From Nemertoderma westbladi (taxonomy: Eukaryota; Xenacoelomorpha; Nemertodermatida; Nemertodermatidae), in assembly GCA_032718475.1 (NCBI GenBank), contig JAUCBJ010003312.1:1-53891 (forward strand): a DNA stretch of 53,891 nucleotides. Reading direction: 5' to 3'. The notes under the pieces were generated by a model. The model did not search any database and was not told where the DNA came from. It saw only the letters and a program-made list of their open reading frames with translations. Below, in pieces: positions 45,301-51,475 of the stretch. The position numbers and the translations under genes are program-made. Each line of letters starts with the position of its first letter. Position 1 is the first letter of the stretch.

Positions 45301-46753
45301 CTCCAATACAGATAACTAACACTGTTTCAAAAATAAATGAACTACTGGCAATGTCGATTACTGTAAATGAAATAGAACATGATTACGGAACAATTACAAT
45401 TACTAACGCAACCCTCCAGAACCACAATAATCTCAATGTCGTCATCAGGTTCTTACGGTAGCCACAGAGTGTGCCTGGTGTATTCATTCAAATACAGGAA
45501 TTACACGTATAAAGGGAATTCGCGCAGTGCAAAATCTAGAATTACGTAGCAGTACAAATAGTGGATGTGGTTGACAGGAACAATATAAGTCTCTTTTGTG
45601 TCTAAATTTTAACTTTTTCATAGACTACATGTGTAACAAGTTTGGTTCCATTTCATTAATGATTGTCCGACTTAATAGCCTTCAGACATTTCAATCGACG
45701 ACGACAAACGGTCGACTAATTGCACCGTTATAAAGGCATAATTGAAAAGGCTCACCTAGATTTATTGGCTCGCCACACATAATAAATCTATGAATGGCTC
45801 CCGCTGTTTATTTAAATTTTAAAACCGCCGAATAGGTACTAATTGTTATTATCCTCGCGAGTTACAGAACGTGTTGGGTTACACTAGTAGAGACACGAAG
45901 GGCAATTTATAATATCATGTAGCCCTAACCCTAAAGTTATGATGCTCTAATATAAGAAATTTTGTATAATTTCGGACTTTCTTACTATTAGGCCTTCTGG
46001 CCAATGGCAACCCATTGTCCTAAAATGGCTCTCCAATTATTGTAGAACAACATCGGTAGTCAATGTTATGAATAGTTGTAAAAATAACACATTTTATTAT
46101 TTAAATTACATTCAAGGGCTTTAGAGACCATTTGTTTAGCACCCCACTTACCTGCATATGATACTAACTAATAACCTACAAACAAATGAAAGTTGCGATT
46201 TATCTTTTACCATTTCAGGCAACGTCTTCATTAGACACTAAAACAGAACAAAATATTCAGGATAGTCTCAAGAAGATTTGTACGAACCGAACCAGTCTAA
46301 TCGTAGCTCATAGACTCTCTACTATTGTTTCAGCCGACAACATATTAGTTTTACAAGATGGAGAGATTGTTGAACGTGGTTCGTATTTTCTTACGTAAAG
46401 ATTTCTTTTGTATTAATCATGAAAATATTAATTTTATAAGAGTATAATATACAGTATGTAAGCATGCATTTGTATTTTTACTCTCAAACTCCAACCCAAT
46501 TCTATTAGTTTTCTTTCTTCGCAACCGAGAAGAGGACACTGTAAAAGCCTCGGTAACGTATTACTCATCAGTTAGTTATAATGATATTATATGACTTAAA
46601 TAATACAGACGCATATTATTTATTTTAGGTTGTCATGACGATTTAATCGCACTGGGTGGAGCTTATTATGAAATGTGGGAGAGGCAACAAGACTCAAGTA
46701 GGAGCCAATCATCTGCTACTTCCGGAAGCGACAATGATAATAGCGAACAATGA
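21222..46753 (+). CDS. abcb6: ABCB6/HMT-1-type half ABC transporter, last ten exons (partial, N-terminus missing)
   Basis: Ten exons join in frame into 605 codons plus stop: 21222-21355, 21660-21867, 23433-23644, 25828-26003, 34521-34733, 34993-35132, 35543-35779, 43755-43968, 46219-46378, 46629-46753. All nine introns are GT..AG and every phase fits. The order is six-helix transmembrane domain, then one nucleotide-binding domain with Walker [11 protein letters not shown]-loop VVPQDTVLF, signature LSGGEKQ, Walker B IILLDE, D-loop SSLDT and H-loop VAHRLST. Distinctive ABCB6 blocks are [10 protein letters not shown] and [15 protein letters not shown]7 has different words there. ABCB6/HMT-1 proteins move porphyrins or heavy-metal conjugates across mitochondrial, endolysosomal or plasma membranes. 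About 240 N-terminal residues expected for the family are not in the window. Introns of 8.5 and 8.0 kb hold mobile elements. Confidence 0.88.
21660..21867 (+). CDS. abcb6: ABCB6-like exon b (membrane domain)
   Basis: The acceptor is TATTTACAG and the donor CACAG|GTAATA. The exon carries the block containing [20 protein letters not shown], matching the ABCB6 segment in which a Gly-rich loop precedes the second helix. It ends inside the codon that begins LSLRWHL in the next exon. Confidence 0.85.
21868..23432 (+). other. Intron with dispersed repeat copy and 16-G run
   Basis: No gene is seen. A G-run lies at 22245-22260. At about 22735-22810 there is a diverged copy of the repeat that forms the array at 50805-51475 (shared words TTTTCTAACCAAAACAAT and GGAAAGGAGCACGTTACA). 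Confidence 0.6.
23433..23644 (+). CDS. abcb6: ABCB6-like exon c (membrane domain, IDRG block)
   Basis: The acceptor is CCATTTCAG and the donor AT|GTAAGT. It encodes [20 protein letters not shown] followed by two hydrophobic helices. The R(I)xDRG motif is the intracellular coupling loop conserved in mitochondrial-type half transporters (ABCB6, ABCB7, ABCB10, Atm1). Confidence 0.9.
23645..25827 (+). other. Intron with G-run and short repeats
   Basis: A 17-G run lies at 24147-24163 and a short GA repeat near 24490. The stretch 24780-25340 has no family I recognise. A 21-bp minisatellite closes the intron. Confidence 0.5.
25540..25745 (+). repeat. 21-bp palindromic minisatellite next to transporter exon
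   Basis: About ten units each contain the perfect palindrome TCGGGATCCCGA followed by CTTATTATC or a variant. It stops roughly 80 bp before the exon d acceptor. The seven-codon period reads as Gly-Ile-Pro-Thr-Tyr-Tyr-Leu, which explains the long but meaningless ORF here. Confidence 0.95.
25828..26003 (+). CDS. abcb6: ABCB6-like exon d (ETVKYY block)
   Basis: The acceptor is TGTCCTAG and the donor CAG|GTAAGT, phase 0. It encodes [20 protein letters not shown], then [20 protein letters not shown], the most diagnostic ABCB6/7/HMT stretch and part of the substrate and glutathione-binding region in this family. A 21-bp minisatellite ends about 80 bp upstream of the acceptor, and its frame runs openly into the exon. 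Confidence 0.92.
26330..26665 (+). repeat. Diverged tandem duplication in intron (~190 bp units)
   Basis: Two units share CCATTTTGGTGCTATT/CCAATTTTGGTGCCATT, then CAGAACGAAAAGTAC, then a TTTGGTTT-rich tail. They lie at about 26338-26500 and 26505-26665 with many differences, so the duplication is old. Confidence 0.6.
26850..27640 (+). pseudogene. Non-LTR retrotransposon ORF1 remnant
   Basis: Several short frames, interrupted by shifts and stops, resemble L1/CR1-type ORF1 proteins. They have a coiled-coil-like stretch (about 26985-27170), then an arginine-poor variant of the block where such proteins read ...YSxxNN, then EACHRLG-like and VNRKLVAS-like words around 27280-27370, and a Lys-rich SFKKKYNF near 27510. 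ORF1p binds RNA of its own element. Whether it belongs with the RT at 28231 cannot be told; about 600 bp of unclear sequence lies between them and no endonuclease is seen. Confidence 0.5.
27641..28230 (+). other. Intronic stretch between ORF1 remnant and RT
   Basis: A 100-codon frame (27631-27933) is open but shows no motif I recognise, and its beginning overlaps the ORF1 remnant. No endonuclease motif was found in these 590 bp. Confidence 0.35.
28231..30204 (+). pseudogene. Non-LTR retrotransposon reverse transcriptase, 5' truncated
   Basis: The frame is open from 28231 (after TGA 28228-28230) to TAA at 30202-30204, about 657 codons, with no endonuclease domain ahead. RT blocks are in order: [13 protein letters not shown], then [38 protein letters not shown] (first catalytic Asp, about 29090), [13 protein letters not shown], and [13 protein letters not shown] (catalytic DD, about 29410-29440). 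A C-terminal thumb-like part and a Cys/His segment (CFAGHCFR) follow. The catalytic box reads FTDD instead of the usual FADD/YADD, and FKAFVDSV has one extra Val compared with the usual FKAFDSV. Both suggest a dead copy despite the open frame. I leave the clade unassigned. Confidence 0.8.
30497..30525 (-). other. Stem-loop 2 in diverged BEL fragment
   Basis: ATGCTATCTTC at 30497-30507 pairs with GAAGATAGCAT at 30515-30525, with a 7-nt loop. It abuts the 13-base C-run (G-run on the element strand), exactly as at 6825-6853. Confidence 0.75.
30649..30682 (-). other. Stem-loop 1 in diverged BEL fragment
   Basis: CCTTGGTACA at 30649-30658 pairs perfectly with TGTACCAAGG at 30673-30682, with a 14-nt loop. 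The stem is kept while the loop sequence differs from that at 6683-6693. Confidence 0.75.
30820..31615 (+). pseudogene. Copia gag remnant with mutated zinc knuckle
   Basis: Words such as [35 protein letters not shown] and [11 protein letters not shown] fit the Copia gag UBN2 domain across shifted frames. The knuckle [14 protein letters not shown] has Phe in place of the final Cys of CX2CX4HX4C. There are several frameshifts and stops (e.g. TGA near 31270). Confidence 0.75.
31616..31960 (+). pseudogene. Copia integrase C-terminal remnant
   Basis: The frame reads [20 protein letters not shown] and [19 protein letters not shown], then [12 protein letters not shown], the region just after the integrase catalytic Glu in Copia elements. 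The join to the zinc knuckle upstream lacks the DDE core, showing a deletion. One frameshift precedes it (about 31640). Confidence 0.8.
32182..32189 (+). repeat. Target-site duplication, left (hAT MITE)
   Basis: TGATGAAC matches TGTTGAAC at 32949-32956 in 7 of 8 positions; 8 bp is the hAT-superfamily length. Confidence 0.6.
32190..32948. mobile_element. hAT-type MITE inserted in the Copia remnant
   Basis: The left end CAAGGGCGTAAAT and the complement of the right end CAGTGGCGTAAAT form imperfect terminal inverted repeats. The sub-terminal word AAAAAGTGGGGG...GTCCG occurs near both ends. Length is 759 bp with no transposase frame. The Copia sequence reads across the site once the element and one 8-bp repeat are set aside. 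Loose hAT resemblance rests on the CAGTGGCG terminus and the 8-bp duplication. Confidence 0.7.
32949..32956 (+). repeat. Target-site duplication, right (hAT MITE)
   Basis: TGTTGAAC follows the CACTG end of the MITE and matches TGATGAAC at 32182-32189 with one mismatch. Confidence 0.6.
32960..33340 (+). pseudogene. Copia reverse transcriptase N-terminal remnant
   Basis: The frame contains [20 protein letters not shown] and [18 protein letters not shown], the classic start of Copia RT. It then ends in unrelated sequence before the YVDD box. A stop replaces the Trp of the ETW motif (about 33053). Confidence 0.85.
33400..33990 (+). pseudogene. Copia RT C-terminus and RNase H remnant
   Basis: Two overlapping frames carry [31 protein letters not shown], then [19 protein letters not shown] and [19 protein letters not shown], the end of RT and the RNase H of Copia. 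Stops and a frameshift separate them. Confidence 0.85.
34521..34733 (+). CDS. abcb6: ABCB6-like exon e (last two membrane helices)
   Basis: The acceptor is ATTATAG and the donor CAG|GTAATC; the exon is exactly 71 codons in phase 0. It reads [20 protein letters not shown], then a helix, then [20 protein letters not shown], closely matching the ABCB6 end of the membrane domain. It begins 8.5 kb downstream of the previous exon because of inserted elements. Confidence 0.9.
34993..35132 (+). CDS. abcb6: ABCB6-like exon f (linker to nucleotide-binding domain)
   Basis: The acceptor is TTTCTTGCAG and the donor GG|GTAAGC. It encodes [20 protein letters not shown] and then [13 protein letters not shown], whose aromatic residue is the A-loop that stacks on ATP adenine. 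Confidence 0.92.
35330..35500 (+). pseudogene. 3' end fragment of the same non-LTR family
   Basis: Words CCATGACTTTCTTGAGACGC, GCGCAATTTTGTCGACAAGC and AATATGCAGCTACAAT match the end of the RT at about 30075-30240 with many changes and small deletions. It is a short dead copy, typical of 5' truncation by target-primed insertion. Confidence 0.75.
35543..35779 (+). CDS. abcb6: ABCB6-like exon g (Walker A, Q-loop)
   Basis: The acceptor is TTCATCAG and the donor CG|GTAGGT. Walker A is [22 protein letters not shown] follows; the Q-loop glutamine is in [10 protein letters not shown]. No key residue is missing. Confidence 0.95.
36364..37516 (+). repeat. Left direct repeat / LTR of the coiled-coil element
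   Basis: It is identical in length to 41177-42329. The retroviral-style ends could be TG at 36375 and CA at 37515. A CCAAT box in reverse-compatible context, CGACCAATCAGAG, lies near 36637 and suggests a promoter (U3) function, with GTGTAAAAGC about 25 bp downstream as a weak TATA-like site. Confidence 0.7.
36725..37129 (+). other. 134-codon ORF inside left LTR
   Basis: It encodes a hydrophobic stretch [20 protein letters not shown] (about residues 40-60) after a short polar start. The same ORF is at 41538-41942 with one Arg/Gln change. It resembles a one-pass membrane protein, but LTR sequence can hold such an ORF by chance and I recognise no family. Confidence 0.25.
37879..38440 (+). repeat. 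288-bp tandem duplication in element leader
   Basis: GTAGGCTGGACTGTTGTCTG at 37879 and GTAGGCTGGATTGTTGTCTA at 38167 begin two long units that include TAAAGTGCCAGTTAGTAAGT and CGTACTACCG(A/T)GTTAGAACG. Identity is high but with scattered changes. Confidence 0.85.
39385..39660 (+). repeat. AT-rich ATACCGGTATTC tandem repeats in element leader
   Basis: The palindromic word ATACCGGTAT recurs about five times, separated by ATAGGCCTATTAT and TTATATATA stretches, in two units of roughly 130 bp just upstream of the ORF. Confidence 0.75.
39777..41171 (+). CDS. 464-aa coiled-coil protein, putative Gag-like ORF of the LTR-like element
   Basis: The ATG at 39777 sits in ACAAACATGTC, an acceptable start context. 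Residues 1-160 are polar and low-complexity (Ser, Gln, Glu). Residues about 160-215 are a mixed acidic segment ([20 protein letters not shown]). Residues about 210-290 form a long Ala/Glu/Lys coiled coil ([20 protein letters not shown]). A basic patch [11 protein letters not shown] follows, and then a Pro-rich tail ending in [12 protein letters not shown]. There is no zinc knuckle, protease or RT motif and no signal or membrane segment. Coiled coil plus basic patch in a single ORF between LTR-like repeats suggests a particle- or RNA-binding Gag-like protein. This is inference. The ORF is unbroken, which fits the young age implied by the repeats. Confidence 0.55.
   Translation: MSDATQSLSDSLLESVRMSIRLRQRIKRICDQDQSIEHPRSKSKSPTIVRKAIPTVVVSDPRLVEQRRSIIGTRAQVKRDQEAAIKQQQPPSQEPSSQRPDSSSSSDTVERTPECGAKMADTVYDERPTFEESTNATSSQEESEVTAGEPRKRDTIDIYLSDYQRFLGDEELRRRLSGLRPNSEGTKLVLDAIDAEMLAANQAKFDEKLRLARVQEEQIKKKQIEDRKAAAVAAAMAEAEVERKAAAAMAMAAKAVAEAERRASEETTQLELENLQETQDNINKQLAASQMQMMSRSTPKRQEYTSSEEGETTDPEGGGNRSRLSRRRKTSHRHKLPDLPPAVRRQLASTDLSSTEPTDQIIKVKRLPTIVDELEIIRPVVPKATPVLETPVLPELNSKFPLHSTTLPVPGRTVHENIPILDAEREIKDLSPVIPRLPATMLATPASAVEWVEEGRRGMNLNKR
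41177..42329 (+). repeat. Right direct repeat / LTR of the coiled-coil element
   Basis: It matches 36364-37516 over its full length without gaps. Visible differences include CGCAAC to CACAAC, CACGTCC to CACATCC and AACGATC to AATGATC, which look like CpG decay, plus five or so others. The embedded 134-codon ORF is 41538-41942. Confidence 0.7.
42800..43530 (+). pseudogene. Non-LTR retrotransposon C-terminal remnant (zinc finger and endonuclease-like block)
   Basis: Three frames joined by two shifts (near 43085 and 43145) give LGLKLTDD, a CSQC...C zinc-finger-like segment with [39 protein letters not shown] and [13 protein letters not shown]. The PD..DVTVVD pattern and CX2C finger resemble the restriction-like endonuclease tail of some non-LTR elements, and this block is widespread in marine invertebrate genomes. 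The Pro of the usual PD motif is Ala here. It is clearly dead and truncated. Confidence 0.6.
43755..43968 (+). CDS. abcb6: ABCB6-like exon h (signature motif, Walker B)
   Basis: The acceptor is CCTTCCAG and the donor GAG|GTGAGA. It reads RYNILYGN, then [20 protein letters not shown] with the ABC signature, and ends in IILLDE (Walker B with catalytic Glu). It is separated from exon g by 8.0 kb that contains a complete LTR-like element. Confidence 0.95.
43969..46218 (+). other. Intron without recognised element
   Basis: 2.25 kb, AT-rich. Frames here are short and show no motif. A stretch from 44460 to 45140 has near-genomic composition and may be an old unidentified repeat. Confidence 0.4.
46219..46378 (+). 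CDS. abcb6: ABCB6-like exon i (D-loop, H-loop)
   Basis: The acceptor is CCATTTCAG. It starts ATSSLDT (D-loop), contains LIVAHRLST (H-loop His) and ends in DGEIVERG. The donor is G|GTTCGT, weaker than the others, but the phase matches the next exon and reading on would give a stop after five more codons. Confidence 0.9.
46629..46753 (+). CDS. abcb6: ABCB6-like exon j (C-terminus and stop)
   Basis: The acceptor is TATTTTAG. The frame reads [20 protein letters not shown], the usual end of the nucleotide-binding domain in ABCB6, then a Ser-rich polar tail ending in NSEQ and TGA at 46751-46753. Confidence 0.9.
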
Positions 46754-46839
46754 TGAATATCGTCATGGTTCAACCAATCATTCTGCATATAGAAGCAGAA
46801 ACTCCGCCTTCGGTTTGGTTCGGGCCGAAGTTAGGAGAC

Positions 46840-46935
46840 GTTAAACACAACATGTTCCTCATTGTGCCCAAATTTCCTAGGAGACGTTAAACACAGCACA
46901 TTCCTCATTGTGACCATGTTTCCATTTTCAAATTA
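46840..46935 (+). repeat. Short tandem duplication just after transporter stop
   Basis: TTAGGAGACGTTAAACACAA and CTAGGAGACGTTAAACACAG begin two ~46-bp units continuing as CATTCCTCATTGTG. They lie 80-180 bp after the stop, so they are probably in the 3' UTR. ATTAAA at about 46934 is a possible poly(A) signal. Confidence 0.6.
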
Positions 46936-48045
46936 AATATTCCTGTAGGCCTAGGAGGTTTAACACTACTGCAGTACAGCAATACTGGTACCAAACTACC
47001 TAGATATTTAGCGAGATAATGTAATGGAACGATGCCTTTTGTGGCTTGTGGCAATATTTTATATTAGCCGTGGCTCAAGACCCTTACTCGTCATTAATAT
47101 TTATACCTAGATATTAGCTCTGCAAGTCCAAGGTAAATGTACACAGGTGTACGGGAAGGGGGAGGGGGGGGGGGGAATCGCAAACTCAAGGGGCGAAATT
47201 TGCAAAATATTATATGTGTAAAAATCTGCGAGAATTATATGCTATAATAGAAGACATACTCCAACAGGAGGCGTTAGAATATCCTAATTTCAAGCAGTCT
47301 CTGATTGGACGGAGACGTTAGAACATCCTAATATCAAGCAGTCTCTGATTCTCTGATTGGACGATTAAAATATTTTAATATTCTACCAATAAGAAACCGC
47401 ATGAATTATGAGGTTCTAATGACAATAATAAAGGCATTAGACCTGCAGCTTGTAAGTACTGCAACAACTAACTGCACTCACTATGATGATATCAGTATCA
47501 GATCAGAAAAAAAATAGTCGCACAGAATAACAGTCTAATACTACTGTATAGTGTATCATTTTTTAGACCGGTTAGGAATAGCGAATAGGGTATTGGTATT
47601 ATTGTATTTATTATTGTTATACTGTAGTTACGCCCCCAATCATAGCAAACATTAAAATCATAGTTAAATATAAAATAAATGTGATGTAATAAAAATACTA
47701 TTTATTTATACATGGGTTGTGGGGGGGGGGGGGGGTGTTCCAGCAGAGTTTGAGGTGCACCGGGTTAATATTTGCCGATTTGTAATCCCAACTAACATAG
47801 TTTTAATGCGTTCGTTCTTTATTTTATCGAGGTTATTAATTAGTGTTTTAGTATGTTATACATATATGTTTAGATATATATTTAGATATATTTAGATATA
47901 TGTTTATTTATATATATGTTTTTAGTATGTTAGTATGTTTTAGTAGTTATGGAGGATGCCCCATTTCGTTAAGCATTCCAACTCGGCTGGTGACCTTATA
48001 CCACAGTCCAGTTGCCCAGATTTAACTTTCGTAGCCATGGACGAT
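46936..48045. other. Intergenic sequence downstream of transporter
   Basis: Apart from the duplication at 47255-47395, a 12-G run (47164-47175) and a 15-G run (47721-47735), I see an AT-rich repeat near 47870-47940 and no coding signal. Confidence 0.4.
47255..47395 (+). repeat. Short tandem duplication downstream of transporter
   Basis: Two units share GCGTTAGAATATCCTAAT / ACGTTAGAACATCCTAAT and CAAGCAGTCTCTGATT. The second unit repeats CTCTGATT once more. Confidence 0.7.
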
Positions 48046-48657
48046 TTATGACTCAATGAGATGATAATTGATGTTAACTGACTAACAGGGGGTTGGTATA
48101 TTAACTTAAAGGAAGAACGGGAGTCTTACACCCCCAATAAAAAATATAGAATCAGGACATTTAGCCCAAAATATACTTCTCGACCCCTAGGGCCATCGAA
48201 GAACAACAAACACAGAAACACAAACTAATATAAATACATGCTAAACATACAGGTATGTGTCGCTACCCTAACCCTAAGCCTACCCGCCATACACTAAATG
48301 ATACCGTTAATAAACTGCACAATAGCTAAGCCTATATTCTATAAGAATATATATGACAATTTTGTCGCCGTGAAAGGGCGACAATTTTCAATATTTTCAA
48401 TATTTTCAATTGTCAACACAATGTGAAAGGACTGAGGCAAAAATAATTAATTTGTGAAAATATGGTTGCGTTTCGGTGTCTTGGACCAGTACGCGCTAAT
48501 CCTCGAAACCTCGTCAGCTGGACAGGGAACAGTGTTTGTTGTTCTTCGATGACCCTAGGGGTCGAGAAGTATATTTTGGGCTAAATTTCCTGATTCTATA
48601 TTTTTTATTGGGGGTGTAAGACTCCTTCCTGTTCTTCCTTTAAGTTATGACTCAATG
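48046..48657. mobile_element. Fold-back element flanked by 13-bp direct repeats
   Basis: Arms of about 110 bp, 48104-48212 and 48532-48645, are near-perfect inverted repeats (ACTTAAAGGAAGAAC ... CTAGGG.CATCGAAGAACA). The whole is bounded by TTATGACTCAATG at 48046-48058 and 48645-48657. The loop holds three tandem ATATTTTCA units and no ORF. A 13-bp duplication is long for a DNA transposon, and the left one lies 45 bp outside the arm, so the insertion mechanism is unclear. Confidence 0.65.
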
Positions 48658-48895
48658 GCAGCTATGTCAACTCAAAGGACACATGATTTGGAATCGTCCT
48701 TTCGAACACAACATCGAAAGTGAGGATGAGATGGTTGTGCTGAGATTGTATGGGCATGGGAAGCTTGCGCCGATCTGCATTGCGAGACCATGCATCATCA
48801 TTACCCGTGACGAACATACGATGGAGTTTAAGCATTCCATCCCTACATATTCCCATACATCGCTCAGCGAGCTCGCATACCGAGTTATGAGTTAA
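48647..48895 (+). other. Unrecognised coding-like ORF at fold-back edge
   Basis: An 82-codon ORF starts ATGACTCAATGG inside the right 13-bp repeat. It has protein-like composition (DEMVVLRLYGHGKLAPICIA; ends SLSELAYRVMS). The left 13-bp repeat reads the same first three codons and then a stop, so the fold-back insertion may have split an older frame. I recognise no family. Confidence 0.3.
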
Positions 48896-48959
48896 TAAAA
48901 ATAGTGGGTCACTGCATATCGACATGTTTCCTATGGCGATGTTTGAGAAACTTGAATCC

Positions 48960-49470
48960 CCTTAATACTGACACCTACGATATTATCGGAGCTATTTGGT
49001 CAAGACCCAGATTATGGTGAATAATTCATCAGTCTACACCCTGAGTTACAAGAAGTCAAGTCTCGCCCTTACGAGTATCGAGCAAGGGAGAAGGCAGCTG
49101 AGAACCTAATACAACCTCGGCAATTGTTTTGACCCGCGGTCCACCCATTGCTTCTACCCAAATGGCAAGATAAGGACTGGTGGAAGCTGCCATTCTCAAA
49201 CACACATTAAATACCACCCGGGTTGAAGCCATAGGTATATCTTAAAAATATCGCTGCGGAGTCCCATTAGAAAAAGAGGAATGAACATATAGTTGACCCT
49301 TCTAGTCTACTAGGTACTTCTACTGGTGGGTACATAGATCAAAACCCAGTGCCTTCCGATGCAATCATGATGAATCACCTGAGGATGGTAGCCCTCCCAC
49401 CAAGGTGATTCGTAAAGAAGAAGAGAAAACTGTTAAAAAGTTCTGTAAACGAAAAGCTAAGAAGAAGTGA
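48960..49470 (+). other. Decayed coding-like stretch with basic tail
   Basis: Frames in succession read RPYEYRAREKAAENL (about 49060), KWQDKDWWKLPF (about 49165), GTSTGGYIDQNPVPSD (about 49310) and finally SPEDGSPPTKVIRKEEEK with a Lys/Arg-rich end before TGA near 49468. Shifts separate them. This could be a lost gene or an unknown element. Confidence is low. Confidence 0.25.
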
Positions 49471-49684
49471 TTCGAGTAGTGGACTAATTAGAAACTTTTA
49501 TTGTAAATATTAAACTCAAGTCCTACTTTCGCGAGTGGTTAAAAAAAGCTTATGCAACCTTCAATGGGCATTTGAATTGCCGCCAAGCTCTGTCCCCTAC
49601 TCCAGCCATTGGAAAGCTCATAAACCAGTGGAGTGTACTTTTCACTTTCTATATTCTGGTTTTCTTTGTTCATTGTGAATTCTG

Positions 49685-49883
49685 AAAAATGGCGGCTGAT
49701 GATTGGTTGTTGACTGGCAACAAGTACAGAGGCCTAGGATTGCCACAGTTGCACCAGCCAGTATCAGTCAGTATGTGCATTGTAATGCCACAGAGCTCAT
49801 GTTTTGTATTTGCCAGTGACATCGGGCAGAACGCCAAGAATCATAACCAATTACGTGACTGGAGTACAGTTACATTTTTTTGA
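49685..49883 (+). other. YY1-like AAAATGGCGGC start site with 64-codon ORF
   Basis: AAAATGGCGGC at about 49686-49696 fits the consensus of YY1 sites that sit over transcription and translation starts in many animal genes. An ATTGG box lies about 75 bp upstream. The ORF begins MAADDWLLTGNKYRGLGLPQ and runs to TGA at 49881-49883; a donor-like AGTAC or GGTAAG is not obvious. It may be the first exon of an unidentified gene or chance. Confidence 0.3.
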
Positions 49884-50536
49884 GTAACTGCTGACTGTTG
49901 ATTGACTAATATTTACCAGCCGAGCGGTGGTCGGCTTCTGCTGTAAAATAACCTATGTAATTATTTTTTATGTTGTATATATATATATATTCAAAGATAT
50001 GCGGACCCATTAATAGCAGAATTACCAAACTGATAGTTATTTGCATCAATATTGGTAAGTGTTTGTGGGTCAAGTAGCAGTTCTCGTTCAATCATATTGG
50101 TGTGGATGCGCTCTACTACTTTGTAGCCCCAACTCGGTAAGAACAGTTAGAATTGTTATTCATGAATAAAATTACCCAATGTCAGCAGTTTATGTCCAAC
50201 TGTGTATTTCCGTCATTAATTATTACATAATTATGTCCATAAAGGACATAATTATTATGATCTTTATAGACCTGATTGATATCTTGAGCACAACATCCCA
50301 AACGGAACTGTTAGTACATTCCCTGTAAGCCCGTATTATTGTCTGGAATACTACTGCGAGAATATATCGACTGATAACCCGAGACCAATATATTGTATAG
50401 GCAGTGATTTTTTATGTCCTTTTATTTGACTTTTTTGTCCTCCTTTTTTTACGAATTGTGCATAATGACTTTTGTTGTCCCTTTAATGACTTTTGTTGTC
50501 CTTTAATGACTTTTTATGTATGTATTTCTTCAAACT
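49884..50536. other. AT-rich intergenic sequence
   Basis: No gene recognised. A short tandem CTTTAATGACTTTTGTTGTC lies at 50460-50515. Confidence 0.4.
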
Positions 50537-50740
50537 GTCAGACTGCTGATTTCTGGACTGTCAGACAGTTGATTTCAACATGCCTTTGCCAAAACATTCA
50601 AAATTTGCTGATTTCTGGTCTGTCGGACAGTTGGTTTCACTATGCCTGTGCCAAAACATTCCATGATTCCATGATTTATAGACTATGAGATAGATTTCCA
50701 TATGCGCCTGTGGTAAAATACTCTAAATTTAATAGTTTGT
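50537..50740. repeat. Old ~70-bp tandem repeat
   Basis: Three decaying units share GATTTCTGG(A/T)CTGTC(A/G)GAC, CAGTTG(A/G)TTTCA and TGCC(T/G)(T/G)TGCCAAAACATTC. Confidence 0.6.
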
Positions 50741-50804
50741 GGTTGTTGTCGATAATCGATTACCACATGACGTAGCAAAACACTCATTTTATAGCCAAAA
50801 ACAA

Positions 50805-51475
50805 TTACCAATTGATGGAAAGGAGCAGGTTAAGGCCGGATTTTCTAACCAAAACAATAAACAGTCACTTTATCAAATGAAGGAAAGGAGCAGGTTACAG
50901 AGGCGGGCCTTTCTAACCAAAACAATAAACGATAATTTAACTATGTAATTGAGGGAAAGAAGCGGGTTACAGAGGCGGGATTTTCTAACCAAAACAATAA
51001 GCAGTCACTTTACCAAATCAGGGAAAGGAGCAGGTTACATAGACGGGATTTTGTAACCAAAACAATAAACGATAACATTACCAATTGAGAGAAAGGAGCA
51101 GGTTACAGAGGCGGGATTTTCTAACCAAAACAATAAACAGTCACTTTACCAAATCAGGGAAAGGAGCAGGTTACAGAGATGGGATTTTCTAACCAAAACA
51201 ATAAACGATAACATTACCAATTGAGAGAAAGGAGCAGGTTACAGAGGCGGGATTTCCTAACCAAAACAATAAACGATTATTTAACTAATTGAGGGAAAGG
51301 GACAGGTTACAGAGGCGGGATTTTCTAACTAAAACAATAAACAGTCACTTTACAAAATGAAGGAAAGGAGCAGGTTACAGAGGCGGGCCTTTCTAACCAA
51401 AACAATAAACGGTCACTTTACCAAATCAGGGAAAGGAGGAGGTTACAGAGGCGGGATTTTCTAACCAAAACAACC
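50805..51475. repeat. ~68-bp minisatellite (ten units)
   Basis: The core AAAGGAGCAGGTTACAGAGG and TTTTCTAACCAAAACAATAA recur about ten times at 65-70 bp. Spacers alternate between ACAGTCACTTTACCAAATCA and CGATAACATTACCAATTGAG, so there is a two-unit higher-order period in part of the array. Related single units occur at 22735-22810 and 53495-53660. Confidence 0.9.

Noticed and set aside
45915-45935. Telomere-like CCCTAACCCTAA (also near 48262)
   Set aside because: Only two units at each site; no array.
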